Of a stretch of 64,000 bases of DNA, positions 45,535-58,568 are shown piece after piece; positions within the stretch are counted from its first letter, which is position 1; each line of letters starts with the position of its first letter. The notes under the pieces are model-generated. The model saw only the letters and a program-made list of their open reading frames with translations, ran no database searches and was not told the origin of the DNA. Location of the stretch: positions 1,922,001-1,986,000 of the forward strand of contig JAUDYN010000009.1 in assembly GCA_030407005.1 (NCBI GenBank), written 5' to 3'. Source of the DNA: Desarmillaria ectypa. Lineage: Eukaryota; Basidiomycota; Agaricomycetes; Agaricales; Physalacriaceae. The translations under genes were made by a program, and so were the position numbers.

Positions 45535-47604
45535 ATGTCCGAGCTGAGATGCCCCCAGGATATAGGTACTCTACTGTCTGCAGTAGCTTGCGACCCTCAC
45601 TAAACGACCTTGACAGTTGCAATCTTCCACGCTTCATTCCATCCCACTCAAGGAAACGTTATTGATTGGAGCATCAAGGCCAGTGATGGTGCGTGCACAA
45701 GACACGAAAGTGGTCGTCTTCTAATCGCCTGCCAGATGTATTGCTGGATAACCTCGAATTCAGCGCGTTGCCTAGCGGCCTTCATCTGGTAGAACAGGAT
45801 GTCATGTGCGTTTGCGTCTCAATTTTTGGTCGCTGCCTCCTTATCTCTACCCAGCTACTTTACTAAGGACGAGCGGCATGGCGTCTGTGTCTTTCGTCGG
45901 AGGAAAACGACCGAGCAGGGACATCGAGGCTTCCGGCTATCCTCTCTCGGAATTCTGTTAGCCAAATCTACACGTCCAAAACCGTGGCGACATCTTTCAG
46001 CGCTAAAGGATCTGGTTGCGACCATATATACCCGCCTGGAGATGTCTGAGATCCTTGAGCCTAGTGACGACGACTGGGAACCCGCCCGGATCTTTTTTGA
46101 GGAACGCAAGGTGAGGCAAGATGACCTTGGAGGTGCCGGACGATGGAATGGATGGAGTTTTGAGTTTGATGGGGTGTGCAGTCACAATTTATGTCTGTCC
46201 GGAATCTGTGCTTACTTTTGACAGGACGAGCATGAAGGGCCTGTCGGTAACCCGACTTTGCATCTACCCCATCTTTTAAGGATATTGGGGCCGTCCTCGT
46301 TGACCCTGTATAAACACGTCATAGGCAGAAAGCGCATCCTCGTTTTCACTCATCCTCCGGTTCAGGCCGCCTGCATCCTGTGTCACGTTGCTGCAGACAT
46401 GTGTTATGACTTTCAAGAGGCTAGTTCCACCAACGCTGCAGGTCGTCTGCAAGGCAAATGCAAGGAAGGCATTAACGTGTTAGGTATGGTGACTTTAAGT
46501 GATTTGGACAGGATGCAGAAAGAGAGTACTTCCGGTCGCGGATGGATTGCATGTATGCTGCCCAATTCTTTCCACCTAGTTATTTATTCATCAATCTACC
46601 AGGCACGACGGACGCGATATTTCTTGAAAAACCATCTCATTATGACTTGCTCATTGACTTGACTGCATCTACTCCAAACAAAGCAACTCGTCCAGCATTT
46701 TTTTCGTCGCGACCAACTCCATCATCAGGAATGTCTTCTCGCGGTCCTACACATCGGCTGTCATCGGTCAGATTTGCATGGAGTGACATCAAGCTCGTAT
46801 GTCATATCTCAATTTAATATTGAGTGCCCATCAAGGTACTGATGCTTCTCTCCGTAGTGGAACGAGCTTGACCGTATACTTCAACTTGATTCCTCGCAAT
46901 GTACTGACACATCGTGCTGTTCGCCGTCATTCTCCTCTTCTTCTCCTGACCCGAAATCGAAATTCATTACGGCGTGGACGGATATGTGGCAAGTTTACGA
47001 AGATGTCTGTATTATCTGTGCCGGGCTCTGGATAGGCTCATGGAGAGGAAATTCGCCTTCATCATTTTCCACTACGAACGGGCCTACAAACTGGGGAAGC
47101 GTCCGGCTAGAAGGAGATGATGACCTTACTCTTACTGCAATTAATGGGTCTGATCACGTCCGAAGTTTAGGCCTGGGAATCGAAGGCCGCCCCTCTGGAT
47201 CCAGCAGTAACAAGCCGATGCGGAGATCAAGTGGTATGTCGTGGTCAAGTGGAAGAGCTTCTGGTTCTGGTTCTACGTCAGACGGGCGGCAACAACCTGG
47301 GAGCGATGATGCAGTACGTACAGATGGACAGCTGTTAACGACCCTGGCGCTGCTCCAGACCTTCCACGCACATATTTCGTTCCAGGTATCCACGTTAGAA
47401 ACATTTCTCCCGCCACTTCCGGATCGCCCGAAAAGCATTGTGCAGCTTACACCCAAAGATGTATTACTCTTTGAGTTGGGTCCACTCAGTGGTGTGGATG
47501 CTAAATATCTCGGGTGGTTAGGGCAGGAGTACGGTGGGGGTGCACAGATCGTTGTTAGGCGAGGTTGGAAAGACGTCTTCGGGATAATCTTTGGTTACGG
47601 TTAG
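45535..47604 (+). CDS. DENN-family protein, DENND11/LCHN-like
   Basis: ATG 45535 (MSELRCPQDI); exon 1 ends at 45565 and the intron to TTGACAG joins VAIFHASFHPTQGNVIDWS. Next exons: DDVLLDNLEFSALPSGLHL, VEQDVIYFTKDERHGVCVFR, RRKTTEQGHRGFRLSSLGIL, PWRHLSALKDLVATIYTRLE; then after an intron NPTLHLPHLLRILGPSSLTL, GRKRILVFTHPPVQAACIL, and a low-conservation Ser-rich region near 47.0-47.3 kb. The C-terminal block (TDGQLLTTLALLQTFHAHIS; IVQLTPKDVLLFELGPLSG) ends RRGWKDVFGIIFGYG. These correspond to the two Pfam families DUF2347 and DUF4484 of fungal LCHN/Anr2-like proteins. DENN proteins act as Rab GTPase exchange factors or regulators, so a membrane-traffic role is inferred. About eight exons, no break. 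Confidence 0.85.
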
Positions 47605-47992
47605 AGGCCCGGTTTCTACCGATCCAGACCTGTCAGCCGAGATAATGGCGAACGGCTATAGCGCTGTTTTTATGTAGTACACCACATTTGTTTATTAATC
47701 TTCATGTCTTTATATCCGTAAAAGCCCTGTACGTCTCGGCGCGCCACGTATGTATGCCATCCAACCTGTAATCACTATGCTACCGCTAACCCACGTTTCT
47801 GCAGAATCCGAACCACAGAATGATCGTACGATCACGTTTTATCCAAACATGATCCGTATACGCGCGTCTGCTTTATCCTTGCGCCGCCGACAGGCCTGGG
47901 ACCCCACTTATATGTGGCACTATCAGTCACGCTCACATACATATATTCTCCACAATATAAGTTAGGAGGGCGAGATCCGTCGAAACCACGAA
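47605..47992. other. Intergenic region
   Basis: About 390 bp between tandem plus-strand genes; presumed 3' UTR and sirtuin promoter. TATA-like CACATACATATATTC near 47935. A 71-codon frame inside is not supported. Confidence 0.45.
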
Positions 47993-49033
47993 ATGAAGGC
48001 TACCAATGACTACGAAGGATTCCGCAAGGCGGTACGTGAAGCCCACCATATCGTTGTCCTTGCTGGGGCGGGACTATCTGTGGCTTCGGGTGAGTGTCTA
48101 TGCGCCTGTGGAGTGTGTCCAGTGCTCATCTTATCGCAGGGGTACCAACATTTAGAGGGGAAAAGGGATTGTGGAGACGACACGTAAGTATTGAGTGCTA
48201 TACCTACTTTCGCACTACAGCTCATCTGTTGCTCGTCTATATTATAGGACGCTACCCTCCTCGCAACACCAGAAGCCTTTCACAAGGACCCATCTCTTGT
48301 CTGGCAGTTTTATCATTACCGTCGAGAATTGTAAGTGCGAGTGTGAATTCTTCCGACTCGGAGGCTCAACATTAACCCACATCTTGGCAGAGTAATCAAA
48401 GCAAAACCTAACGTTGGTCATCGTGTTCTCGCACTGCTTTCCTCATCACCGGAAATACTCAAACGCGTTGCACCCTCCGCAACGTTCCGTCTGGTCACTC
48501 AAAATATTGATAATCTTTCCACACGCGCCTTACCTCCCAATGTTCCACTATCCGCCCGCCCCATGGAGATGCACGGCAATATATGCCGTACCCGGTGCAC
48601 CCAATGCAGTCACATAGAACTGAACACCAAGAGCCCCATCTGCCCCGCCCTGGCTGGGACAGAACGTTCTTTCGAAACCACCGCGAACAATGCCAAGGAA
48701 CGCGTCATTGATGAGAAAGATCTCCCACGATGTGCACGGTGCGGGGGTCTGCTGAGACCGGACGTGGTGTGGTTCGGAGAGGGCGTGCGTGATTTGGAGG
48801 AGATCGCCAGTATGATCGATAAGGAGTGTGATTTGTTTTTGGTCGTCGGGACTTCGGCGGAGGTCCTCCCGTCGGGTATTTTTGGTGACATCGTTCGCGG
48901 TAATGGTGGGAGGGTTGCGGTGTTCAACATCGAGAAGACGTACACGGATCGGATTGCCGAGTTTTCTTTTCAGGGTCCCTGTGAGGAAACATTAGTGAAG
49001 GCGTTCGGCTTGGAAGATGTCCTTTGTAAGTAA
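47993..49033 (+). CDS. SIRT5-type sirtuin, NAD-dependent protein deacylase
   Basis: ATG 47993 (MKATNDYEGFRKAVREAHHI). NAD site VVLAGAGLSVASG, an intron, then VPTFRGEKGLWRRH; another intron, then LLATPEAFHKDPSLVWQFYHYRRE across the exon end; intron; then VTQNIDNL, catalytic His in PMEMHGNICRTRC, zinc Cys pairs CTQC and CARC, PDVVWFGEG and VVGTSAEVLPSG. Stop 49031-49033; about 290 residues. The YHYR segment supplies the Tyr-x-x-Arg pair that marks class III sirtuins, which in animals and fungi remove malonyl and succinyl rather than acetyl groups. I therefore expect desuccinylase/demalonylase activity. No clear mitochondrial presequence. It converges with the MDR gene, 102 bp away. Confidence 0.92.
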
Positions 49034-49135
49034 GGGAGGATGCGGAGGGATTTTTGTGATTGCTATGAAATTGTTACTGTTATGGGTAAATGTGATTGTG
49101 TATGTACTACATATGCGCTGTAACTCTGGATTTAT

Positions 49136-50645
<1,510 letters not shown>

Positions 50646-51488
50646 GGGTGTAGAGTTGGGAAAGTGCTGGCTGGGGCGTCATTAGAGCCTTTGGTCCTTA
50701 TAAGTACTTGCTACGCTGCTACGGCGCCCGATACCGTCTGCATAAGCACTTTGGATTAGCAATGCAGCTCGGTCCGGCAGAGAGGAGGCGTACCGGTGGT
50801 AAAGATTCCGTGCGATCTGCAATATCACGTTCATTTCTTTTCCTTACATTACGTCATACCGAGGACAAACAACGTTCATCTCGTACCGTCCCCGATGGTG
50901 AATCCGTGGCCCGGAACGAAGAGTTGGAAGCACGTAGAAAATCGAGAAGAAAATTAGCCGCTTGTTACAATCCAAGCGACAGCAGATCGATAAGTAGGGA
51001 AGTTTCGATTTTGGTAATTGCCAGGTACCTTGTTACCAATTCACCCTTGCTCAATTATATACGGAAAAGATCCGCTGCGATGCTGAATTCAGCGTTGCAA
51101 GTACTATGTGCGTGGCTTGAATATTGGGCCGTGCCCTGCTAAAGCCTCAAACCAATTACTGCGAAGAAGTAATCGTTTGACGCCGCTCGTCAGGACTCTC
51201 GCCAAGTGTGGACAGTGTTCGCGTGCCAAATTGATTCTCTGGGAGGGTGGGGTAGACCTGAAATCACTCGTGTGACAGTCAATGGAAAGTAGACCGCATG
51301 ACGTTCGTCGACCTCCCTTCGTTTGCCTGGGTATAACAGCACCAGACGCCCTCTCAGAATGGCAGGGTACCTACGCCGTGTACGATACCCTTGACTGCCC
51401 AGTATATAATGAATGTCGGTATCCCCCAACGCATCTTGATAGCCTCATATGCCAAGTGAATTTCCTCGACCTCTGGCACATATGGCTT
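50646..51488. other. Intergenic region
   Basis: About 840 bp. A plus-strand open frame of 144 codons (50708-51142) has no family-like content and starts on a non-ATG codon. A minus-strand frame at 51429-51190 is likewise unsupported. Nothing else recognised. Confidence 0.4.
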
Positions 51489-53445
51489 TTAGCGTCCCTG
51501 AGTCTGGATCAAACAAACGCATAGGTCGGCAAAAGCCACCAAGCGAGGGGGTAGGGCACTGTAAAGCTGTTGGAGACCGATTCCTGTCAGTGCACATCGA
51601 TGTGTCATAAGATTGGCAAGATCCACGCGCTGGAAAGTGTTCGAATTCAATGTAGAGCTCGGTGTTGTCGGGTTGATGAAGGAGGGCATAGCGATAGAAA
51701 GCATAAAGGACCGTCAGAAGAAACGATTCTAAATGGTAATGAACAGCGGATAGTATAGATTTCCTAGCATGTAAATCGTCGAGCGAACGAAAAGATAAAA
51801 AGCTCACGTTCTTCAAGCTATGAGTGTAATTCATGTACAATTGAAGTTTGACATACCGGAATGGTAGTCTGCAGATCTGAATCCTTCTTGCCAGGGGACG
51901 ATCCATTGCGGAGGAACACACTTCCCAGACTGATATCTCTGCGGACAGAAACACTGTTACCATACAAGCACTCGTGCTCTGGGCAAAGCTTTAATTTTAA
52001 TCGCACCGTAAATCCTCAAACTCACCTTCAATAGCATCGCTCAGTCCTCAAGCAACTCTTGATCATCATCAGAGCATTCCCAAAGCATTTCCCCATCAAT
52101 ATGATGACGATTCAATATGGCATTTTTGTCGGCAGGCAGGTTGGCTGGTACAAGGCGTGATCTCAGGAAGGCCATGTCTAGACGATCTCCTGATGGGAGA
52201 GATACACGTCTCCAGCAAGATATGCATCACCTGACATCCTTCTCCAGTTGACTGTGAAGACGCTACCGTCTTCGCATCTCCAGACGGATCATCCATTGTG
52301 GAACAACGCAAGTGAAGTCCACAAGGGACGACCAACAGTAATGACGGAACGTAGGTTATCGGTAGGACCTTGCAAATTGACTGTAAAACATGGATGTAAT
52401 TGTTTGGAAGAATGCGTCGTTTTCCATCAGAGCAACCGTTGAGTCTTGTCCCATGCCGACGGCAGACATGTCGCAAGTCAGACAGTATATGACTCGTACA
52501 AACACGTCCGCCTGTTTCGCTCTCTAACATGTCGAACGTGGCGGAATACATATCACTAGAATTATTAAATATGCTGATGTAGAATTCAGGGCCTTGAATG
52601 AAAAGTCTAATGACAAAGACATTCAAGGGCCAGGCCATGACAACCCAGTTAGTAACTTGATTGAGACGGTGTAGATGCACGGGCCAGCATTCTGTATACT
52701 GGTGGGGAAGAGAGCCGTTCGGTGGTTGTAGGGATGTTAAGGATGCAACCTGACGGCGGAGCAGTCGCAGGGCGTCGACGATATCTGCAGCATCAGGACT
52801 CACGTCCACGATGACCACCTGTGGATAGTTCTCGGTAGGTAGCATCAGCCCCTCATCATCCAAAGTGGCATCGTAATCCCGTTCATCCAGGGCACAAAAG
52901 ATCAACGATTTGACGGTGGTGGCGTCAAGAGCTGGAAGAATCCTTGGTGAGTCGACAGAGATGGGTCTGAGGGGATGGACGGAGATAAAAGCATAGAAAA
53001 CACATAACCGTACCAACGGTGCAATGTTGTGGTACCGCGGGTCCTCCAAGTAATCAGAAAGATGCTCGAGAAGATTTAGCCAGAATGATCCATCATACTC
53101 GCAGTGGATTCGATGTTTTATTTCCTCTGTCAGAGAGTCCGGTACGTCTTTGACGCGTAAATATACTGTCAATACATCCTGCTCAGGCATGGCAAAAGAA
53201 ACCGTCGTGTTCGTTTGTTGAAGGACCGACGTCGAGGACCACGTGATTATCACGTGCCTATTCAGGTAGGAATCCGGGAAGTAAGGCCCGAATTTTCGAT
53301 TTTGTTGGTTCGAATCTGTGGATCGTAGGAATTCTACTACATGGCCCAATGTTGGGATTTTGCCGGAAAGTTCTAGAAGGAGCAATCCGGCATCATGCCG
53401 AGAGTCGATGAGTAAGCAAGAGAGTCGTAGAAAGTTGTAGTACAT
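51489..53445 (-). CDS. Hypothetical protein, possibly a degraded FunK1-like kinase
   Basis: ATG 53443-53445 opens an unusually long frame (449 codons to 52096): MYYNFLRLSCLLIDSRHDAG, VPDSLTEEIKHRIHCEYDGS, FWLNLLEHLSDYLEDPRY, VIVDVSPDAADIVDALRLL. From about 52400 coding character moves to another frame (GPTDNLRSVITVGRPLW, WRCEDGSVFTVNWRRM), preceded by an acceptor-like TTTTACAG. Near 51.93 kb is SVRRDISLGSVFLRNG, followed by a GTATGT donor; near 51.74 kb HYHLESFLLTVLYAFY; the last frame ends VDLANLMTHRCALTGIGLQQ...IQTQGR at 51489. The RDIS-x-G and H-x-LESF pieces resemble the HRDIS-x-GN and HDLESF motifs of the fungal FunK1 kinase-like family, but the His before RDIS is missing and no DFD motif was found. 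The coordinates are the outer limits of a locus whose exon structure I could not settle. Confidence 0.35.
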
Positions 53446-53815
53446 TCTAGATTCTAGTGCGAAGTAGTATAAATATGAGCTCTGTAGGAGCCATAGAATA
53501 ACAATTCCTTTACATCTGGCTTTACCAGCCTAGAGTCTACCCTGCGCAACACCCAGGATTCCAACACCCAAACATTGAGCTATACCGCTTTCTTAAATTT
53601 GTGGGCTGATCGCTGCTTTATGCCAGTAAGAAGTAGCGAATTGGCGATACGGTGACGGTGCGCGAACAAATCAACTCTCAGTACAACATAATTCTGATGG
53701 ACTTGACAGTCGCGAAGGAGAGTGCTCATATCGCCGCTGCACGTCATGCCAAAGTCTGGCATTCGATTCACCGCCTCCAGTATCATTGGAGTCGTTGCTT
53801 CACGTCGTTACAAAT
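53446..53815. other. Intergenic region
   Basis: About 370 bp. Only chance open frames. May hold the promoter of the minus-strand locus to its left. Confidence 0.4.
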
Positions 53816-55057
53816 TTAAACAGTTTTGGCCCTCCTCAAAGGCAAGGGGTCCTCCTCCTTAGTATCTACAGACATCTGAGCTTCAGTGCTACATTGTAGC
53901 ATTTCCGCCACCAGCTTGTACAGATCCCTAAGGAAGAATACCACAGTAACTAGGGCCATGACCAGCGCTAGCGTCTGCCCGTAAGACCATTCCGCCTCCC
54001 CCGTACCATCCAAGATCGAGCTGTTCATCCTAATCATCTTCTCCGTGAAAAGACGTAGAAAACGACAGGCAGCGTAATCAGCACCATAAAAAAGAAGCTC
54101 CAACCACTATTGCCCACTTCATCCTGTGTCCATCCAGATGGATATCAGAATCACAGAGACATTCGTTTCGGTCCATTCCCGAATGTTGGGGGCATTGGAT
54201 ATATATGTATCGCGAGCCATATAACCACTCCGGGGGCGGATATAACAACGGAAATTAGTGCCACGGGTTGCATAACGACCATTGGTGGGACCACAACAGG
54301 AGTGGTCAGCACCATCGGTACCATGAAAGCAGTGAGCGGCAAACTGTGATGGCGTAATAGACCAAGAAATAGGTCCGCAGCGCGTGGCCATCCGACATCA
54401 CTGATGTATCCAGAAATGGGAAACTCGATTGCACCATCCGTTATTCTCCAAAGAGGCGTAACGCTGAAATGCACTTCCGTTGCCCTAGAACAATAAGCCT
54501 AATGCCCCTATCATACATGCGTGGGTCACAAACAGTGGGTAGTTGCGCAGGATTACCCTCAGTACCTGCCTAACGAAGACCATACCCGTAGCTCGTGTAT
54601 CGCCAACGGTTATTCGACATGATAATAGCAGATAGGTGGTGTAGTTGTTGAGCTCGGCAAGTTTCAGGATGACAAAGGCATGGCACGGGCTAAGGCCCTC
54701 GGAAAACCTTACTTAGAATATCGCACCAATGGGTACAGATATACTGGTAACGAACAAAGCGGTTTCCACCGATTTGATGGCTTATCTGAATGCAGAATGC
54801 ACTTGGAACATACGCTCCACAATCACCGAGTCGGAATCACCCTGTCTTTCTCCAGTCCACAGAGCGAAAGAGAAGAGCGAAATGCGGTATACAATGCCTG
54901 ATAACGCCATGAATAAGGCAAGGCACGCCTGTAGGTACGTAGTAACGCGCACACGAATCCCTGCAATGTCGGAATTGCTGGGAATTGGACATATTGGCAG
55001 CGCGTCCACCATCCGAGCTAGAAAACGGGTGTAAGGAGGAAAGGGGGCTTGGATCAC
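53816..55057 (-). pseudogene. Decayed multi-span membrane protein gene
   Basis: The minus strand begins with MIQAPFPPYTRFLARMVDAL, CPIPSNSDIAGIRVRVTTYL and QACLALFMALSGIVY, a start shared by an uncharacterised Agaricomycete membrane family. The same frame then runs VIVERMFQVHSAFR, TAA, AIKSVETALFVTSISVPIGA, IF, TAA, VRFSEGLSPCHAFVILKLAE and on to ACMIGALGLLF, TAG. Three in-frame stops therefore interrupt otherwise colinear sequence (about 54780, 54687 and 54490). The C-terminal part is spread over two frames: SGWSFFFMVLITLPVVFYVF in one and EAEWSYGQTLALVMALVTVV in the other, ending LRRAKTV at 53816. Introns do not remove all of these. The molecular role of the family is unknown. Confidence 0.7.
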
Positions 55058-55518
55058 TGACTAAGTACTCAGTGCCCGTAACTTGAGGGGACACGAAACA
55101 CGTATGGGCGTCCACAAGATTCGGATACCGAGGCAAACGGCAAACGGTACTATGTACGATGAACTTGCGTGTTCAGTGGCCAAAGCGGAAATGACTTCTT
55201 GCGTGCTTGATTGGCGCTTGCCGGCGACCCTTGACAGCACGAGATCAACATATTGGGATCAAAACGGATTTTATGGAGATGTGGAATGTGGGAAAACACT
55301 TACATTGTTCCGCCGATCCCTGCTTAATCATCCCTTGATTTAGAGCATTCAGGAAGTGAAGCACTGGTCTATCCTTTTTCTTCGAGCTATATGTGCTTGT
55401 AGGGACTGAGATGACACGAGGAAACTGGCGAAAAGCAGAATTTGTCATGACAGAAAAAGAAGAAATCATCTACCAAAGCTCCGAGCATTAAGGGCACCCG
55501 TAAGAACTACTACAATTC
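55058..55518. other. Intergenic region
   Basis: About 460 bp between the membrane-protein relic and the 3' end of the second sugar transporter. Chance frames only. Confidence 0.45.
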
Positions 55519-57882
55519 CTATGCCTCTTCCTTTATCGCGTCATCTTTAACATCAACCTCTACCTCCGCTTTCACTGCTCCGGTCACAGGGTTGCCTACA
55601 ACTGTGTGTCCACGGCTATTCCAAACCCCTCCGGTGATACCTCCCTTCTCAAAGATATGATCTATAGCTTCCAATTCTAGGCCGCGCGTTTCGGGGAAGA
55701 ACTGAGATACAACGATGAAAGTCTCGCCCACTACAACGAGAGTTTACTCACGAAATAGACGATCGGAACCCAGCAAGCGTTGAATATCGCGAAGATGATG
55801 AAGACACGCCATTCGATATTCTGGATAGCAGGTGGGGTCATTTCGACGACAGCAAAAACGCACCTGGGTGGCGATGATGAAAGAATAAAGAAAAGGTTTA
55901 AATGAAGCCCACATCCAGTTGAAGAAACTTGATATGGCAGATCCTCGAGCACGAATGCGAGTGATGCTGATCTACGCCCATCAGTTTCAAAACATCCTTG
56001 GCAGGCAATTCAGTCTACACGTACCTCCGCTGGATAAAGCCATGGCTGCCAATGTGCATGTAAGAAATCAGGAAGCAGTACTCGATATATATAGGCTCAC
56101 GATAGGGAGGAACCCAATTCCGAGGAATATGTGGAATATGAACACCATAGCTGTGGCACCATACGCCGCGGATCTACTTCCAGTAGACAGAAGGGCAGAA
56201 GCTATGATAAAACATGTTGAAAGGCCGGTAGCAGACATCATGAGTAAAGGCCTGCGGCCATAGCGATCGACGGTCTGTTCTATGAGAGTCAGTATGGAGG
56301 TAGCGTACGGCAAGTCGAGATGGCAGACCCAAAGAGGGATGAATGAAGCGAACATGTAGGTGATCGAAGTACACCCTCCCAGCATTAAAGAAAGGTTTCG
56401 CGAAAGGCCCATCGTGTTCTGATATACCACGGGTGCGAGGTAGCTAATACTGAGTAGTCAGAGAAAGAAATGAAAGTTGATATAGTCGCATTTAACGGAC
56501 TTGGTCATATTCGAACTAGGATCCTCAAGTTAGAGTTGTACTGTCAATGGCAATAGACCTCGATGACGTACCCGGTAAACTGTTGCATGACGTTGATACC
56601 TATACAGAGGCATATCCGACGGAAATTGCCAATGTGACCATTCTCTATCAACTCTTTATACTTGAACGGTCCTGGAAGGTGTGTCAAAGACAAAGAACGC
56701 GGTGACCCAAAACTCGACAAACCTCCAGCACTCTCCTGCTCCAACGACAGCTCAATCTCCTTCTGTGCTCTAACGACATCAGGATGGTCTGGACTATCGC
56801 GATCCTCGAGCATAGCGATGACTCGAGCACCTTCTTCTTTGTACCCGTGGGCAATGAGCCATCTAGGCGAGTCCGGAAGCACCATGGCTTGGAGAAGGAG
56901 ACATAGTACGAAGACGGCTTGGAAGCCGATCGGTAGACGCCATTGGCTTGGTCCTTGAGATGTGAGTAGGTAAGAAAAAGCGAGGCAATTTGTGAATGAG
57001 AGCGACCTCACCTGCCACGAAGCTCATGCCGTAGTCCAGCCAATAAGCCTGTATGATAGTCAGCCCGACGACGAGCAGATATGAACTGAATCATACTATG
57101 ACTAGTCCTACGATCGTAATTGTCGAGTTTAGACAGACCAAAGCTCCTCGAATATGTCCAGCGCATGTTTCTGATTGATACACCGGAATCGAGGAAGAAT
57201 TGAAGCCGTTACCCTGTACCGCGAGATCAGTGACGCATTTTCTCATACAAAAATCCACACGTACGAAGCCAGTCACAATGCGCCCAACATAAAGCTGAGC
57301 TCTCGTCGTCGAGCTCGTGATAATGGCCTAGGAAAGGAACTTCAGAAGATATCGCCAAAAGAATGATTGGCCGACTCACGGTACCGATAAGCATGATGGT
57401 AGCACCTGACATGATCATTCGTTTTCGTCCAACGAATTCGCCCCAGAAGAAGACCACCAGGCTCCCGACAGCACAGCCGATATCATACAGAGCATGATCA
57501 GTAGTTGAAGGGTGCCTAGTGCAGCAGAAGTTACGCACGTAGATTGCCACCTACAGACACGCGACATTCAGGATTTGCTAGACGTGGTAAAAATCAACAA
57601 CTCACAATGGTTCCTTGCGCTGTTGCGTCTGGACGGTTGAAGTCCCTTCCGAACTGGTTATCTGCGCCGATCTACAGGGAGGGCATAGGTTTACTTTGTT
57701 GTTACTTGACCGGGCTGACTTCGCTACTCACAATTCCACTCATAACGCCTTGGTCGTATCCAAGGAGGAGGAAGCCTTGACAATAGCAAGCTGGGGTACC
57801 CGGTGAGCAAGACACCATGTTGAACAATACGTATCAGCGTACCTGTTATGGCCCACACCATATATTTCCCTCGCAATGGCAT
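55519..57882 (-). CDS. MFS sugar transporter (hexose/Hxt-like)
   Basis: ATG 57880-57882 (MPLRGKYMVWAIT) spliced over GTACGC...CCCAG to ACYCQGFLLLGYDQGVMSGI, the family's first helix. Next: IGADNQFGRDFNRPDATAQG, YDIGCAVGSLVVFFWGEFVG-RKR, IITSSTTRAQLYVGRIVTGF, GNGFNSSSIPVYQSETCAGH, GLVIAYWLDYGMSF, PDSPRWLIAHGYKEEGA, GINVMQQFTG, DRYGRRPLL, PWLYPAE, ISITRIRARGSAISSFFNWM and FFPETRGLELEAIDHIF. All are standard sugar-porter signatures, and about twelve introns are needed, each with plausible GT/AG ends. The stop lies at 55519 after an acidic tail (EVEVDVKDDAIKEEA). No frame break remains after splicing. Not a tandem duplicate of the 36-38 kb transporter; the two are clearly different. It is divergent from the peroxygenase-family gene. 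Confidence 0.88.
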
Positions 57883-58568
57883 AATCAAGCGGCATTAATA
57901 TTTCCAGTTCACCTAAGATCATTGTTCTTCTACGGTCCGTGGGATGTCCTTGTCATTATGGGCACCGCGAAAAGTGGTGCAGAAGGTCATCTGAACACTC
58001 TTTTACTGGACATTTTTTATCGTAAGAGCATCACAGGTTAGAATATGTGGAAATCGTGGCGGTCCGGTGGTCCGGCAACTGTTACTTCTTCGAATGTTAT
58101 GTTAATTTTTGAAATGATACCTGGTACCTGCTTGGTAATTTCGAGTGACTGTATCCACCTGGAAAAATCAGAATCGAAAATAGCAGCCAACATCCTACGT
58201 GCACCATGCAAATAAGGCCCAAACAGAGATCCGTTGCAAGCAAAAGGACGGTACTCGATGTAAAAGCTGAGAAAGGTTCGATGACGTAACGATACTATCG
58301 CGTCGGATCCCGGATCGGCAAGCCAAAGAGCTTAAAAACACGCGGCGGACGCGTCTTGCACCTTGAACACGAACATCCTATTCCCTCATCTTGTGCTCAT
58401 CCTACTCTATCTCGGTCTTTTTGTTTTTACTTCTTGGTCTACCTTTCGCCGGTCGCCCTTTCTGCTGCTCGCATATTTCACGAGTTGATCTCGCGGGCGT
58501 CAATTCTCTTCCTCTGGCAGGCATACAACCATCTCAGGCAGCATAAATCTCCGAGAAAGTTCTTGGCG
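57883..58568. promoter_or_regulatory. Divergent promoter region, sugar transporter / peroxygenase-like gene
   Basis: About 690 bp between divergent start codons. Plus-strand open frames inside are not coding. A CGCGTCGGATCCCGGATCGG stretch and an AGCTTAAAAACACG A-rich element lie near 58300-58345, about 230 bp before the ATG used for the downstream gene. No specific operator recognised. Confidence 0.35.

Noticed and set aside
50708..51142. 144-codon plus-strand open frame
   Set aside because: Starts on TTG or similar, arginine-rich random-looking product, no homologous features.
55900..56100. Apparent loss of the sugar-porter PWLYPAE region in the second transporter
   Set aside because: Three short introns restore PWLYPAE, ISITRIRARG and FFNWM in frame; the gene looks intact.
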